A DNA stretch of 64,000 nucleotides from Hysterium pulicare CBS 123377. Its lineage: Eukaryota; Ascomycota; Dothideomycetes; Hysteriales; Hysteriaceae. Where the stretch lies: positions 1-64,000 of the forward strand of contig AJFK01000185.1 in the NCBI GenBank assembly GCA_000467715.1, given 5' to 3'. Shown in pieces: positions 45,081-58,500 of this stretch. The position numbers and the translations under genes were made by a program. A model generated the notes under the pieces. It saw nothing but the letters and a program-made list of their open reading frames with translations, made no database searches and was not told where the DNA came from. Every line of letters begins with the position of its first letter. Position 1 is the stretch's first letter.

Positions 45081-45916
45081 CTAATCAGTGTTCTCGTCCT
45101 TCTTAGTTGAGGCCTCGTAACGCTGCACCTCTTTCTCTACATACTCAGGATTATACGGGTCGTAGTACGAATAAGGATACGGTGGTTGGGGGGCTCCGTT
45201 ATCATTGGCGCGCTCGTAGTTCACATCGACACTGCTCTGTTCAGACGGCGGCGGAGGCGTGTGGTAAGTGGAGTTCCTCTCATCGTAGTCGTATATTTCC
45301 GTTTCCTCACCATCAGGGTGAGTGTCGTCCTCTTCGTGTTCAACTGTTGTAACAGAAGGATTGTAGCCTGGATGGTGAGAAGAGTTGGGGCTTTGCCTCG
45401 AGGAATAGAACGTATCGCTAATGGAGCCTTGCTCTGATAATCATTAACACAGTCCGTATAGAAATCAAACTTTGTCTGCTTACCGGAGATACTTGCAACA
45501 GTATCGTTCTGTCTGTTCCGAGGATGTTGCCTTCGTCGAGATCTAGGAGGATGATTCTGAATTTGGTGTTGGTGTGGGGAATGAAGAGACCAGTCTGGTT
45601 GAAAAATTTCACTACCAGGGTAAGACGGAGGATTTAAAGAGGGTGACACAGTACTGGCCCGCGTACTGCTCTCAGGTGAGGTCTGATGAGTTGGTGCTAC
45701 TGACTGTCCTGCAGTCGATTCGTCGGGGATCTCAAGGGCTGGGTAAGATTCTTGTTCGTTCTCCACTGAAAGTCCGCCCCCAACATGTCGCAAATACAAC
45801 GAGTCAACCCTCCCTCGAACCTGTACAGGTTCTTGGCGCTGGTTGTAATTTCTTTGAGCGGCTCGATCGATACGGTTCCAATCGCAACTAGAGGAGCTTG
45901 CACAGGAGTCTGGCAT
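45081..45916 (-). CDS. Hydrophilic Pro/Ser/Tyr-rich protein, unknown
   Basis: There are two exons, 45916-45484 and 45433-45081, giving 261 residues. The 50-nt intron (GTAAGC...ATCAG, phase 1) joins NDTVASIS to EQGSISDTFYSSRQ, with the same low-complexity style on both sides. The protein is disordered: Ser/Pro/His-rich (HSPHQHQIQNHPPRSRRRQ), then acidic/Tyr-rich (EEDDTHPDGEETEIYDYDE), and ending with PPYPYSYYDPYNPEYVEKEV. The PPxY-like element is near YPYSYYDPYNP. No catalytic domain, signal peptide or membrane segment was seen. It could be a complete small protein or the C-terminal part of a larger gene whose upstream exons I could not identify. Regulatory or scaffold roles are possible but unsupported. 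Confidence 0.6.
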
Positions 45917-48900
45917 GTTGATGGTAGAACACGAGGGATAGTGAATGCGGGAGTGAAGCGAGATCGGAGGGAGAAACTTGGATGTAGCAACAACACGTGG
46001 ACGACTTGTGCTGCAAGCGAGACAGACGTCCTCAAAGAAGGATGACGGATTCTGGCTGCAATGTGTAGGGGGTAGGTATCCTTCAAAGAATGATTAAAAA
46101 AAAGTGGGGACGGGACGGTAAATGACAGATGCAAAGAACAGGACGCGTCCAGGCGACCTTCTGAGAAGCGAAATCCAAGACTTTAAATGCAATTGTAGTG
46201 ATAGCGATAGAAAAGATACCATGGGGGCACTGAGGCGGGGGATAGGGGCGGAAAGAGAAAGACTAAAAAGAGGTTGGAGTGAATGTTCGCCGAATCGCTC
46301 ATGGCTAGGTGTGAGCACAAATTTAATAAATAGTTAGTTGCAGCAGCCAAAAGTCAGCAGAAAAATGCGAACAATCCTATCCTAGTGTAGTAGGCAAATG
46401 TATTGCCCGCTTTGATACCTCGGCCTCTGGGACCTCTTATTAGGTTGATGGGCTGAGTAAATAGTTGCCTATCTCAGGGGCACACAAGAGCTCGAACCAG
46501 CGGTCTGGGCATACGGCATGTTTAGTTGCTGATCTGAACCATTATTCGATAATGGATCCAGCGCAAACCCAAATTCTTCAAGGCATTCTAGTGCCAAATG
46601 CATCTGATACAGCCTTGGTGCAACCCATACGTTCTATAATTGATACTGTTGTCAGTTTCAAACGCATGTCAGGGCCTGGTGCTATCTTGAATGATGTGTT
46701 CGATGGTGGCAAATCCTATAATGAGATATCATCTGCACGTCCCAATTGTAAGGACACTGTGTAGAGCTGCGATCAGCAAAAATAGGGTTCACACTCCCAG
46801 GTATGAGCCACATAGTACCGATAGAGAGGACAGCCCTTGTCATCCCGCCTATTCTCGTAAGCTACAACATGGAATTAGGCGTCGAATGCGTCAATCGCAG
46901 TAAATATTTTTGAATGTGGTCAGAGATCGTAGACAGGCTCTGGTATGGGGCGTTATCATGCAGGAGATTAGCTGTGTTTAGTCACAGGTAACCGACAGGT
47001 TTCCATCTCGGTATTAGCCCAACGTTGATTACCTGCATCATTAGTGGCGGTGAAGGATGAGGGTGTAGGTAGATGAGCCCAGGAGAATGAACAATGCCGG
47101 CCATTCCCATGTCAGTGAACCACTCCTCTGGGGACCCAGTGAGCTCTTGCGGGAGCTAAGAAGGCTCGGTACGCTCGGCGCTGAAACATGAAACACATTA
47201 GGGCTGAGATAACCGGAAATAGTCCCACGTATCTAATAAGGAGTCCGTCCATGCAAAACGGACTTTCGTATGCGCGCGTAAAGAAAGGGAGGCATACAGA
47301 ACACCACCTCTTGTAGCATGTGATTGAAAGTGAAACGAGAATGACGGAGTACCTCGACATACAGGAATGCATCCACAGACGTTGAGAGAAAAGGTCGTGC
47401 TGCCCCCTTTGGAAGATCATAATCCAACACCAATGAAGTTGTGAGGAGGTTTGTTTCCCGGCAAACCCTGCCAAGTTGAAGTCGTGGCTTTTGAAACCCT
47501 GTCCAATGTTATATCGCGTCAAACCATTCCAGCGAGCGCTATAGAAGCGGTAATGGCTCTTGGTGCGCCGCCACTGCCGGGTCGGTTGAGGCTTCAATAT
47601 GCAGTCATCAGCCACTGACCGGTGAGCTCATCTACAAGGCTAGGAGGCAACCAAAGCCGATATGGATTGATGATCAGAACGCTTAGTTATTTCTCAACGT
47701 CTAGACTGAGCGCGCTGAATCATCTGATGCGGGCGCACAAGGGGCTTCTCTGCGGATACGAGACCTGCGTTGGTTGATGAGATCTGATAAGCTGTGTCGG
47801 CGTTCCCAGCAATCGCAAACTGCGCCTTGAGTCCTTGCCTCGTTTCAACGAAGTATGCACAGTGTGAAGCGGGGAGTCGGCAGCTGCATATCTAGTCGCT
47901 TGGCTCCATTCCCATGCCCACTTCGGCATCCCCACAAAGGCACGCCGGCTACAAGGCAAGAAGCCTCCAGCCTGTCCCAACTAAATGGCCCCGTGCCAGG
48001 AAACGCCTTTGCCATTACCCAAATTTGGCATGGCAGGCAAATAGCTTCATGTGTGTTGAGAGTGGTTGTCGGCATTGCGGCGTACATCTTTGGTCCTCGC
48101 GTCAACTTGCTTCACCTGGGCATCGAGTTGTGGTATGAACGTGGATATGGTTGATGAGGTTGAACCCTTGGAACGCGCTGGTAGCGTTGCGGAAAGTCAA
48201 TACATTGATCACGCTGTTGCGCAAACCTGGGAGCTCAATTTCCCATTGGCCATGTCATTCTGTGCAATACTCACCAAGACAAGATGTGCCTGCGAATTGA
48301 TGGCGTCCCATGTACTGCATCTGTGATGGGAAAGAGAAGCCGTAATTGTGGCGAGTTTCCTGGCATTCAACGTCCTCAGCCACAGCGGTGGCACAAAGTC
48401 ATTGGGTCCAGCCTTGCAGGGCTGCCATCTCACCTCAGGTTGCTGTCAGAATGCCAAGTCAGCTGTCGGACCTTCTTCTTGACTCCGTCTCCAGAAGCAC
48501 AGAACTCCTTCCTTTCGTGAACTATGGTAGTGTGAAGCTGCGAAATGACTTAGCCAGTCAGGATTCAGCGGCCAAGAATATGCGAGCGAGCTGGTTGCAT
48601 ACCCTGACCGGTGCTGAACAGCGTTGACATTTTCGAGGAGCAAAATCCACTAAAACATCCTCCAGACCGGTCGAAGGGCAACAATCTCAGTTTTGGTAGT
48701 TATCTTCGCCCGCGTGTTCACTTGCTCCCAAGAGTTGCAGCATGTGAATAGATAGTCGTTTGGCATCATTGGTTGCTACTCTGCTCCACAACTGGCATAC
48801 CTTATTTAGCCAGTACCATTTATAAAGACATCAGCCAGCAGAACACGCCACACGCCCTTGCGTTCGTTCGAGATGTTGAAGTCGCTGTCGAAAGAACTTT

Positions 48901-48976
48901 TGGACCCGGAAACGCCGAGGAATCCCAGTAATACCATACCCCCTGGATGCGTAAGTATCGAACAGAATAGGAAAGT
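45917..48976. other. Gene-poor stretch with possible decayed coding sequence
   Basis: About 3 kb without a convincing gene. GC content is ordinary and protein-like pieces occur in alternating frames on the minus strand at about 47230-47615, as in an eroded gene. A 70-codon plus-strand frame at 46552-46764 is unsupported. No terminal repeats or transposon motifs were seen. Confidence 0.45.
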
Positions 48977-51019
<2,043 letters not shown>

Positions 51020-52069
51020 ATGGCAATGTCAATTGACTCCGCAACCTTAAGCACCATACCTATCAGCTATGCCAGCTGCTCAATCGGCTTTAGTTCCTCC
51101 GATACTCTTCCCAAGAAACTCGACGCCATATCCGAAGTTGGCTTCGAAGGCATCGAGCTCTCCTTCCCCGACATCCTCTCCTTCGGCCAGCAACACCTCG
51201 GCCACGAAATCGACCCGAAGAACTATGACGAGCTCTGCACCATTGCTACTGAAATCAAGAAACAATGCGACACTCGAAAGCTCAAGATCATGATGCTGCA
51301 ACCATTTTCGAATTTCGAGGGCTGGCCCGAGGCGTCCGAAGGGAGGAAAGACGCATTTGAAAGAGCGGAAGGATGGATACGGATCATGCAAGCCTGTGGG
51401 ACGGACATGCTACAAGTTGGATCTTCTGACACTCCGCTCACGAATCTCGATCGCGCCCGTGTAGTACCAGACCTGCAACAACTAGCCGATATGCTAGCAA
51501 AGCACGGATACCGCCTGGCATACGAGAACTGGTGCTGGTCCACGCATGCCCCTGATTGGCGCGATGTATGGGACATAGTAAAGAACGTTGACAAGTCCAA
51601 CGTTGGACTCTGTCTCGACACATTCCAGACCGCAGGCGGCGAATGGGGCGACCCAACAACCTCATCCGGCCTCCTCGAAGATGTATCTCGAGACGAATTG
51701 GAAGAGAGATTTAAGAAGAGCTTAGAAGACCTAGGCAACACTATACCAAAAGAAAAGATCTACCTCCTACAAATCTCAGATGCGTACAAAGTCCCAAAGC
51801 CCTTCAGTAAGGAACCAGATGATTCAGGTTTGCGGCCTCGGGGACGTTGGAGTCATGATTTTAGGCCTTTGCCATTCAATGGTGGATATCTTCCTGTCGT
51901 GGAAGTTACTCAGGCTGTGCTGAAGACAGGATTCCGGGGCTGGTTCTCCTACGAAGTGTTCGATGGTGGCCCTGAGGGTAAGGGGATCAACAATGACATG
52001 TTGTCATATGCGCAGACGGCGAAGAATGTACAAAAGAAGCTTTTGTCGGCTTGTGCTGGGAAAGCGTAA
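51020..52069 (+). CDS. TIM-barrel isomerase/dehydratase, 3-dehydroshikimate dehydratase-like
   Basis: A single exon of 349 residues. The xylose isomerase-like AP-endonuclease 2 barrel is clear: SYASCSIGFSSSDTLPKKLD, GFEGIELSFPDIL, IMMLQPFSNFEGW, YENWCWSTHAPDW, VGLCLDTFQTAGGEWGDPT, IYLLQISDA, and near the end FNGGYLPVVEV with WFSYEVFDGG. The acidic residues in ELSF, AYENW, CLDTF and YEVF are likely metal ligands. The segments CWST...W, CLDTF...AG...DPT...SG and YLPV match the fungal quinate-pathway 3-dehydroshikimate dehydratase (Neurospora qa-4), which converts 3-dehydroshikimate to protocatechuate. Overall identity to qa-4 looks modest, so another sugar-phosphate isomerase/epimerase is possible. 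No quinate cluster genes are adjacent. Confidence 0.85.
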   Translation: MAMSIDSATLSTIPISYASCSIGFSSSDTLPKKLDAISEVGFEGIELSFPDILSFGQQHLGHEIDPKNYDELCTIATEIKKQCDTRKLKIMMLQPFSNFEGWPEASEGRKDAFERAEGWIRIMQACGTDMLQVGSSDTPLTNLDRARVVPDLQQLADMLAKHGYRLAYENWCWSTHAPDWRDVWDIVKNVDKSNVGLCLDTFQTAGGEWGDPTTSSGLLEDVSRDELEERFKKSLEDLGNTIPKEKIYLLQISDAYKVPKPFSKEPDDSGLRPRGRWSHDFRPLPFNGGYLPVVEVTQAVLKTGFRGWFSYEVFDGGPEGKGINNDMLSYAQTAKNVQKKLLSACAGKA

Positions 52070-52773
52070 GGAAAACAATTAAGTCTGTGCTTTTATGCTT
52101 ACTTTAAATTCATCTGTTGATACTTCTCACGAGCAGTGCGTCAAACCTACTGTGAAGGCATCGAGACGTTGAAATCAACATCCACGTGACCAAGTGCGTT
52201 TTCTTGAGGCGCAGATGTATCAGCGGAATGGTTCCGGTTGAGTGAAAGAGATGTCGAAGGAGCATCCACGTGGCATAATGCTATTTTTCGAGGTGCGAGG
52301 TTTCAGTCCTTCACTGTCTTATACATACGGGTTAGCGGGCTGCCAAGACCCACGCATTCGGCGCTAAAAGCAGAGATGTTGATTCAATATCCACGTGGCA
52401 ATATGCAAACTTTAGAGGTGCAGAGGTTTTCCTTTCTTTCATGACCTCATTCTTGTCATCTAGCGAATGGTTAACTTTAACCTTATTTTAGGTAATCTCC
52501 GTAGGGGACATATCAATACCTATAATTAATCAAACAGCACTCATGATAAAATTTCAAGTTCAGTTCATCAATAGCAATATTATAACATTGTCATCTTAAA
52601 CTCCTCTATCCAACTATAAGACCTAGCTCAAGAGAACTAGCTAGGTAGTACGAATCGAAATAAAGCCGCAAACAAAGGAAACCGAACAAAGCAGCTGAAC
52701 AAAGCAGCTAAACTAAATCAGCACAATGCATCGACTAGCCATCAGACGACACCAGCTATTCATCAGCAACCAC
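52070..52773. other. Intergenic with CACGTG-containing repeats
   Basis: Contains the diverged repeats listed next and then AT-rich DNA from about 52440, up to the secreted-protein gene end. No gene was seen. Confidence 0.5.
52181..52430. repeat. Three diverged copies of a unit of about 39 bp with a CCACGTGG-type core
   Basis: Copies begin near 52181, 52265 and 52390. Shared skeleton: TCCACGTG, then (G/A)CA-like, TGC, a T-rich spacer, GAGG(T/C)GC and AGA or GAGGTTT. CACGTG cores lie at 52183-52188, 52267-52272 and 52392-52397, spaced 84 and 125 bp. They may be decayed tandem repeats or a bHLH-site cluster. Confidence 0.6.
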
Positions 52774-54057
52774 CTAGCATTGCTGTCCAGGGTAAGGACA
52801 TTTATCCGTCCCCGTCGTCTTCGCAGTTGCAGAAGCAGACTTCCCTGTCCCTATAATAGCCTTAGTGGTCTTCGTCAAAAGGGTACTAGGTGTCTTACCG
52901 TCGCTGTGACACACCTCTCCGGGATATGGGTATGGGCAGTGTGCTCCCTGGGAGAATGGCGCCGAGCTTGATGCTGCCTTTGAGCTTGAAGGAACTGCGA
53001 TGGTCGGGATAGCGTTCGCCGTCTTAGAGCTCACAGCTGGATGTACCGAGCTTGGCTTCGCAGTTGCCTTTGGCGCGGAGGATGCTACCTGTGTAGGTTC
53101 GCTGCTGGATGAAAGGTTGTGGTGGGTGGGTGAGGGTTCGCTCTGGTCGATGTGGAGTTTTGATATTGTGAGGGGCACAACGACAATGCCTGTTGAGCTA
53201 GGTTGCACGGGCGTAACTACGATGGCCGGCGCGGAGGAACCTGGAGCGCTGGATGGGTCAACGCTGGACGGGTGCGCTTCGGAAGACGGCTTGCCACCGA
53301 GAGTAAGACCAGTTGCCATAGGCCGTTTAGAAGCGGCCCCAGAAGCTACGCTTGAAGCCGGTTGTGAAGTTGGTGCCGCCGAACCTACCGAAGATGGAGC
53401 CGCTTCAGTTGCGAGGGACTTTGCGGAGCTGGGAGCTGCGGGAGGTACCACCGGTATTCCATGAGGCAGAGTATATGTTACGGTGCTCGATGGAAGCTCC
53501 GAGGAACCGCTGCTGGAAACAATGGCAGCTGAGCTTGGAGCAACGAAGGGCACTGTAGACAGAGCAGCAGTTCCCGAGACCATGGAAGATTGTAAACTAC
53601 CCCCGGAAGTTGGAAGTGAGATATGCGGAATTGACAAGCCGCTTATCATAGATTCCAGAGTGCTGTAAATGCCAGGCATTGAGCTTGGTGGGCCAGATGG
53701 AGCCGCAGAAGATGGAGCCGCAGAGGATGGAGCCACAGAGGATGGAGCAGCTGGAGCCGTAGAATTCAGATAAGGGGCCGTAGAAGGCACCATGATGGAT
53801 GAGCTCAATCCAGAGCTAGCTCCAGGGGCACCGACGAAGCCAGTGTTCGATGGAGTGACATAAGTCGTTTCAGTAATTGTTACGAACACTACGTCTCCCG
53901 TAGAGCTAGCGTTCGATGGAGCAGCTGCACTGCTTGGATAAACGGTCGTATAGTCGGTGATCGTGACGACGGTATAGTTCTGCTGTCGAGGAAGAACCGC
54001 GGCAGCACTAGCTATTTTGCTACCCAGCAGAGCTAGAGAGATAAATTTTGCAGTCAT
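52774..54057 (-). CDS. Secreted Ser/Ala/Pro-rich wall-type protein with paired CPYP boxes
   Basis: A single exon of 427 residues. Residues 1-20 form a signal peptide (MTAKFISLALLGSKIASAAA), followed by VLPRQQ, a possible Kex2-like or dibasic-adjacent processing site. Two threonine-rich blocks follow, TVVTITDYTTVYPSS and VVFVTITETTYVTPS, of a kind repeated in fungal wall proteins. The centre is low-complexity Ser/Ala/Pro with APSSA units, a likely O-glycosylated stalk. At the C-terminus two small Cys boxes occur: CPYPYPGEVC and the terminal CPYPGQQC, about 40 residues apart. There is no GPI hydrophobic tail, so it is probably secreted or trapped in the wall. The Ser-rich body makes homology hard to judge. 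Confidence 0.85.
   Translation of the reverse strand: MTAKFISLALLGSKIASAAAVLPRQQNYTVVTITDYTTVYPSSAAAPSNASSTGDVVFVTITETTYVTPSNTGFVGAPGASSGLSSSIMVPSTAPYLNSTAPAAPSSVAPSSAAPSSAAPSGPPSSMPGIYSTLESMISGLSIPHISLPTSGGSLQSSMVSGTAALSTVPFVAPSSAAIVSSSGSSELPSSTVTYTLPHGIPVVPPAAPSSAKSLATEAAPSSVGSAAPTSQPASSVASGAASKRPMATGLTLGGKPSSEAHPSSVDPSSAPGSSAPAIVVTPVQPSSTGIVVVPLTISKLHIDQSEPSPTHHNLSSSSEPTQVASSAPKATAKPSSVHPAVSSKTANAIPTIAVPSSSKAASSSAPFSQGAHCPYPYPGEVCHSDGKTPSTLLTKTTKAIIGTGKSASATAKTTGTDKCPYPGQQC
53696..53755 (-). repeat. Four tandem 15-bp units inside the secreted protein gene
   Basis: On the plus strand the units read GATGGAGCCGCAGAA with few changes, starting at 53696, 53711, 53726 and 53741. They encode the APSSA repeats and are likely to vary in number between strains by slippage or unequal exchange. 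Confidence 0.8.
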
Positions 54058-55517
54058 TTAGACTAATGTGTTCGCTAGAATATGTGTAGGAATCGAAGTT
54101 GTAAATGTGTAGAAGGTGGGATATTGTTTAAGTGTCGGGAAGATCTTAAATAATGAGAAGAGGTAATGGAAGTCATTGAAATATCATTCTTGAGAGCTTT
54201 CACTGTCCAACATAGTGAATGCTGAATGGTTTGCATCTAAGCAAACCCCATTTTCTTTGTCTATCTCGCGTGCAACAAAGAAAGTAGACATAAAAGCATT
54301 GTGAAGGGACACAGTTGATGCAGTCTCTAGATGCTTCTCTGAGAGCACCACGGACGAGACAAAGCCGCAGTCTATGAGGGAGGAACGAATCTTGCTCAAA
54401 AACTAGGACTGAATAGACTGGAATTAAATAGATATAGTGAGGTACAAAACAAGCATGAGAATGAAATAGATGTACGCAAAATTTGAGGAAACTACGGTGG
54501 TAGATGCCAGACACCTTCTGCTTGTGAGCAGTTGTCAGGAATCCTATCTCCTTTTAGATCATACAAGTCCAACGGCCTGAGGCAGTCGAATTCGAGGAAC
54601 TAGCGGCTCTTTCGATTAATAGCTTCTGAATCCATGCTATCGCAATGGTGATTCGGAAAGTGGCAAATGAGTTAGTTTTGTAATATAGAGTCGGAGACCA
54701 TAGAAGGTTGGCAGTACGACGAATAATGACCCCGTAGTGGTGAGAATCGAAGGCTCCGCAGAGAAGTCGCCTTAAGACTAAAACATCCAGAACGCCACGC
54801 ATTTGACGTTTTGTTTGTTTCTTGGAGACGTAGCCCAAATGCTGGCAAGTGAGGACGTAGCTCGCACCTTGGAAAAGGGTCCTAGACTTAGGTGTTCCAG
54901 CACGTTCATCCTCAACAAGGCTGTCGGTTGCGGGCGGCGGTCCGGACATAAGCTGATCGAAAGGGGTTAGGATCGAACGCTTGATCCATGCCTGTGACAG
55001 CCCTCCGTTTGCTGTCACTCTTGTGTCATCGTCTCTGTCACTATTGTGACAACACCCAGATTCGATCCTTTTAGTTCACCATATCTTTCCAATTATAGCT
55101 CGGGTGGACGGATTGAGTCCCGGATATCTGCACTCACTAGACACACAAGGACCAGCCATATTCTATGAAGCGACCGAAACTATGCTCAGGCCTCATGCTC
55201 GTTCCAATCTTTCCTATGGCGTTTATCATTGGCTCTCAATCGGCCCCAAAGAGTTTCATGGGGGTCCGTCGAACTTCCTCTTGGGAATGGTGACAATGTA
55301 CTCGGTGCGCTGTGCCGCAATCATGCACATTTAGCGCCGAGGCGCTGCCCGTGATCTAGATTGGCAGCGATATATATTGTCATACCTTCTACTGATTCTC
55401 TTTTGATACTCTTTCAAGAACCCTCAGTACATCCTTACAGGCTTATCCTATTTACTGAATCCCATCATAACGTCATTATTCAAAGATAGACGGATAAGAG
55501 CCCCTTGGCTCCGCGAG
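54058..55517. other. Intergenic between secreted protein and GTPase genes
   Basis: About 1.46 kb. Frames such as the minus-strand one at 54554-54949 lack coding character. The TGTCAC inverted repeats are listed separately. No gene was recognised. Confidence 0.5.
54994..55051. repeat. Two nearby TGTCAC/GTGACA inverted repeats
   Basis: GTGACAGC (54994-55001) and GCTGTCAC (55011-55018) form a perfect 8-bp inverted repeat with a 9-nt loop. TGTCAC TATT GTGACA follows at 55036-55051. The TGTCA core resembles TALE-homeodomain sites. They lie about 470-520 bp upstream of the GTPase ATG. Confidence 0.5.
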
Positions 55518-58500
55518 ATGGCAGAGCAAAGATTAAGAATTGACGACTCATCAGTAGCTACCAATCAAGCAGCCTCGTCTTTTCTAGCAATGCCGAGGCA
55601 AACGCCCAACCCCCAGAGTGGCATTGGCTCTCATAGTCCACGACAATATACCCCATCTTCGGCTACCGATGATCCTCGTTCTCCTACTCCTTCTTCGGCC
55701 ACTGGCGACTCTCGATCCCCCACTCCATCTTCAGCTACCAATGATACTCGATTTCATACTCCCCGTTCAACTCCAAATATTTTCAACCCCCTTCCCTCAT
55801 TCAACCCAGACGTCCCTTTACCATCTGTTGAGAGAGAAAGCCCTCTTACGCCATCTACTTCTACTCTGGAAACAGGTTCTCAATCCGAACCCCGGAGGAG
55901 TTCAACTCCGGTTTTTCGGTTTGGCACTGATAGTATAAGTGCTCCCTTCGAGGGTTTAAGGCTATCATCTCGGTCGCCTTCTGAACACGCCGCAAATCAT
56001 GCATCCGCTCCAATCACCCGTGCAAGTTCATCAAGCTCCTCAGTTACGCCGTCTGTAAGAGTCACACCCGATCCTGCTTCAAATGAAAATTCGGAAACGA
56101 TAAACCAAAGTGGTACATCAACTCCGCGACAAGGGGGTCGAACATCGACTATACGAGGTCTTGCCGATGGTGTCCAGGCTATGAACATAGGAGTTAGAGA
56201 TATTTCACTCGTTACGTCTGCCTCGACAGCGCGTATTCATCCGGAAGCGTCAATACCAGATACGTCAAATTCTGGTGGAAGAAGCCGACCAGGATCTGCA
56301 TCTAGACGGCGGTCAGGCTCACAGGTTCACCAACCCCCTCACGTGGTTTCGAACGAAGAGCCTCCCGAAGCAATCTTTCATGCTCGAGGAGTGCAAGCTG
56401 CCCTTGCAGCTGCCAGGAGCCTTGCAGTTGATTTGGAAGACTCTCTTTCAGGTTCAGATCTGCACAATGAGCCCGAGTCTACTATTCGAAGGCTATATCA
56501 GCAGGCGACAGACTTGAGTAGCTTCCGGCCCCCTTCTATCCGTACTGTGGGTCTTGTAGGTGACTCGGGAGTCGGTACGTATTACACCTTTGCATAATAG
56601 CATCCTTCAAAACCTCACATGCGCTAGGCAAAAGCAGTCTTATCAACTCATTGTTGGACACGAAAAATCTTGCACGAGCAGTAAGTGAATAAGTGAATCA
56701 AACAAGTACCCATGCTGATTTGAGAACGATACGTAGAGCAATACTGACGGAGTCGCATGTACATGCGTCGCAACGGAATACCACTTTCATGAAAGGGATG
56801 ACTTTATTATTGAAGTGGAGTTTTTCACTGCAGACGAGCTTGAGCATCAATTTGCGGAACTCCTAGAATCATATCGCCAATTTCACCTTCGTCTCTACGG
56901 GAGTGACATCACACGGGACGATCTACAAGAGCTTGAGAAGCGTGCGAGGCTTGCACACCACACATTTCAGGCAGCATTTCGCCAGTACGTAAGGTCGGGT
57001 ATAAAGTCTATGTCCCCGTGTTTATACTTGTTCTTTACATATTCACTACCCATATCCCACTAAAGTGGTATCTGAAGATCAGAACACTATAAGCAGAAGT
57101 CTTAAGCGGGTTTCGGCAGTACCAACACACTTTTTGAAGTTCATGCTAATTGTACCCCCGTCTTTAGTCATCTCGCTCAAAACGCAAATTTTCTTCTTGG
57201 CAGGCCTCATGCAGCTGTGCTGGAGTCCATGTTGGCCACAGCTGATCTATCAATTCGACGATTCACAGGCGGCGAAGGCACACGTTCAAAAGAAACCCAG
57301 ACCACAGCGGAGGAATGCTCTACCCGATTGGCGGATCTTACCTCCGAGAGGCACAATGCTCCTGAAGCATCAGTGTGGCCCTTTATTTCTAAAATCAGGT
57401 TAGTCTACTGTGCATTCCTCCTATCTAGCTAACAATATCAGGGTGCAATTGAATGCGCATATCTTGAGTAAAGGCCTCGTCATAGTCGACCTTCCAGGTA
57501 TTTGAACCATATCGCTTCACCGCTCGCAACCCCTAGTTGTATTTTTTGTGCTAAGCAAAATAGGTCTCCGAGACATGAATGCTGCTCGCCAGAACGTTAC
57601 CGAACGCTATGTACGGAAATGTAATGAAATTCTCGCGGTCTGCCGTATCGACCGTGCAGTTTCCGATCTAGGGGTGCCGGATGTATTTAAACTCGCTAGA
57701 AAAGCTAACTTATCGAACGTTGGGATAATATGTACTAGGTCTGATGTATGTGTTAGCTCCTCAGACTTAGCTCTAAGAACTTTGCAAAAGGTTGGATTAG
57801 GTTTATGGAATCATACTGACAGCATGCTTAGGATATCAAGCCCGATGAAGCGGCGAGAGATTGGCGTCCAGAAGGGAGAATGATCCGAATAAGACTTGCC
57901 GAAATCGCAAGGAATCGCGAAGAGATCACCAAGATACGAAACTCGATTGAAGGACTCGAATCCGGGAGTGACGTAGTAGGAGAGTTAGAGGACGAAGAAG
58001 TACAGGAGCTCATTAATCTCAATAGGAAGCTCAGGACAGAGACGTAAGTCCCAGGTAATTGGAAAAACCTGAGCTGTTTTCTCACTGCATATACAGGAAA
58101 TCCGTGAAACATCGTGAATTCCAGTTGAACGAATATCTTATTGGTATTCGTAACCGTAAAGTCCAAAACGATCTCCGCACAGCCTATCAAGACCGAATAC
58201 CCGGACAGGACCTGAGAGTATTTTGCGTTAGTAACACGATTTATTGGGAACATCGACAGGAACCTAACGATACTTACTTGCCTTTCCTACGCTTGAGTGG
58301 GGTTCTGGATCTTCGAAGGCATTGCATTTCTCTCGTTGCAAAAAGCCATCTTCGCGCTACCAAGGAGTATATCAAGGACTCTATTCCGGCATTGCTCGGT
58401 TCCGTTGAGCTCTGGATACAGTCTGGTGCAGGAAATGTGAGCGCTGAAAGGAGAAAAGCACTTCGGAACACTGCTGGCGCGATTCAAGATGAACTACGTA

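Noticed and set aside
46480-46520. GGTTCGAGCTC-like sequence (minus strand) considered as a tRNA T-arm
   Set aside because: No acceptor, D or anticodon stems could be folded around it.
46552-46764. 70-codon frame MDPAQTQILQGILVPNAS...
   Set aside because: Short, with no recognisable homology and no splice-compatible continuation. It may be a relic but cannot be supported.
54554-55018. 154-codon minus-strand frame upstream of the GTPase gene
   Set aside because: It opens at GTG. From the first ATG it is 132 codons with no recognisable domain, and it overlaps the inverted repeats.
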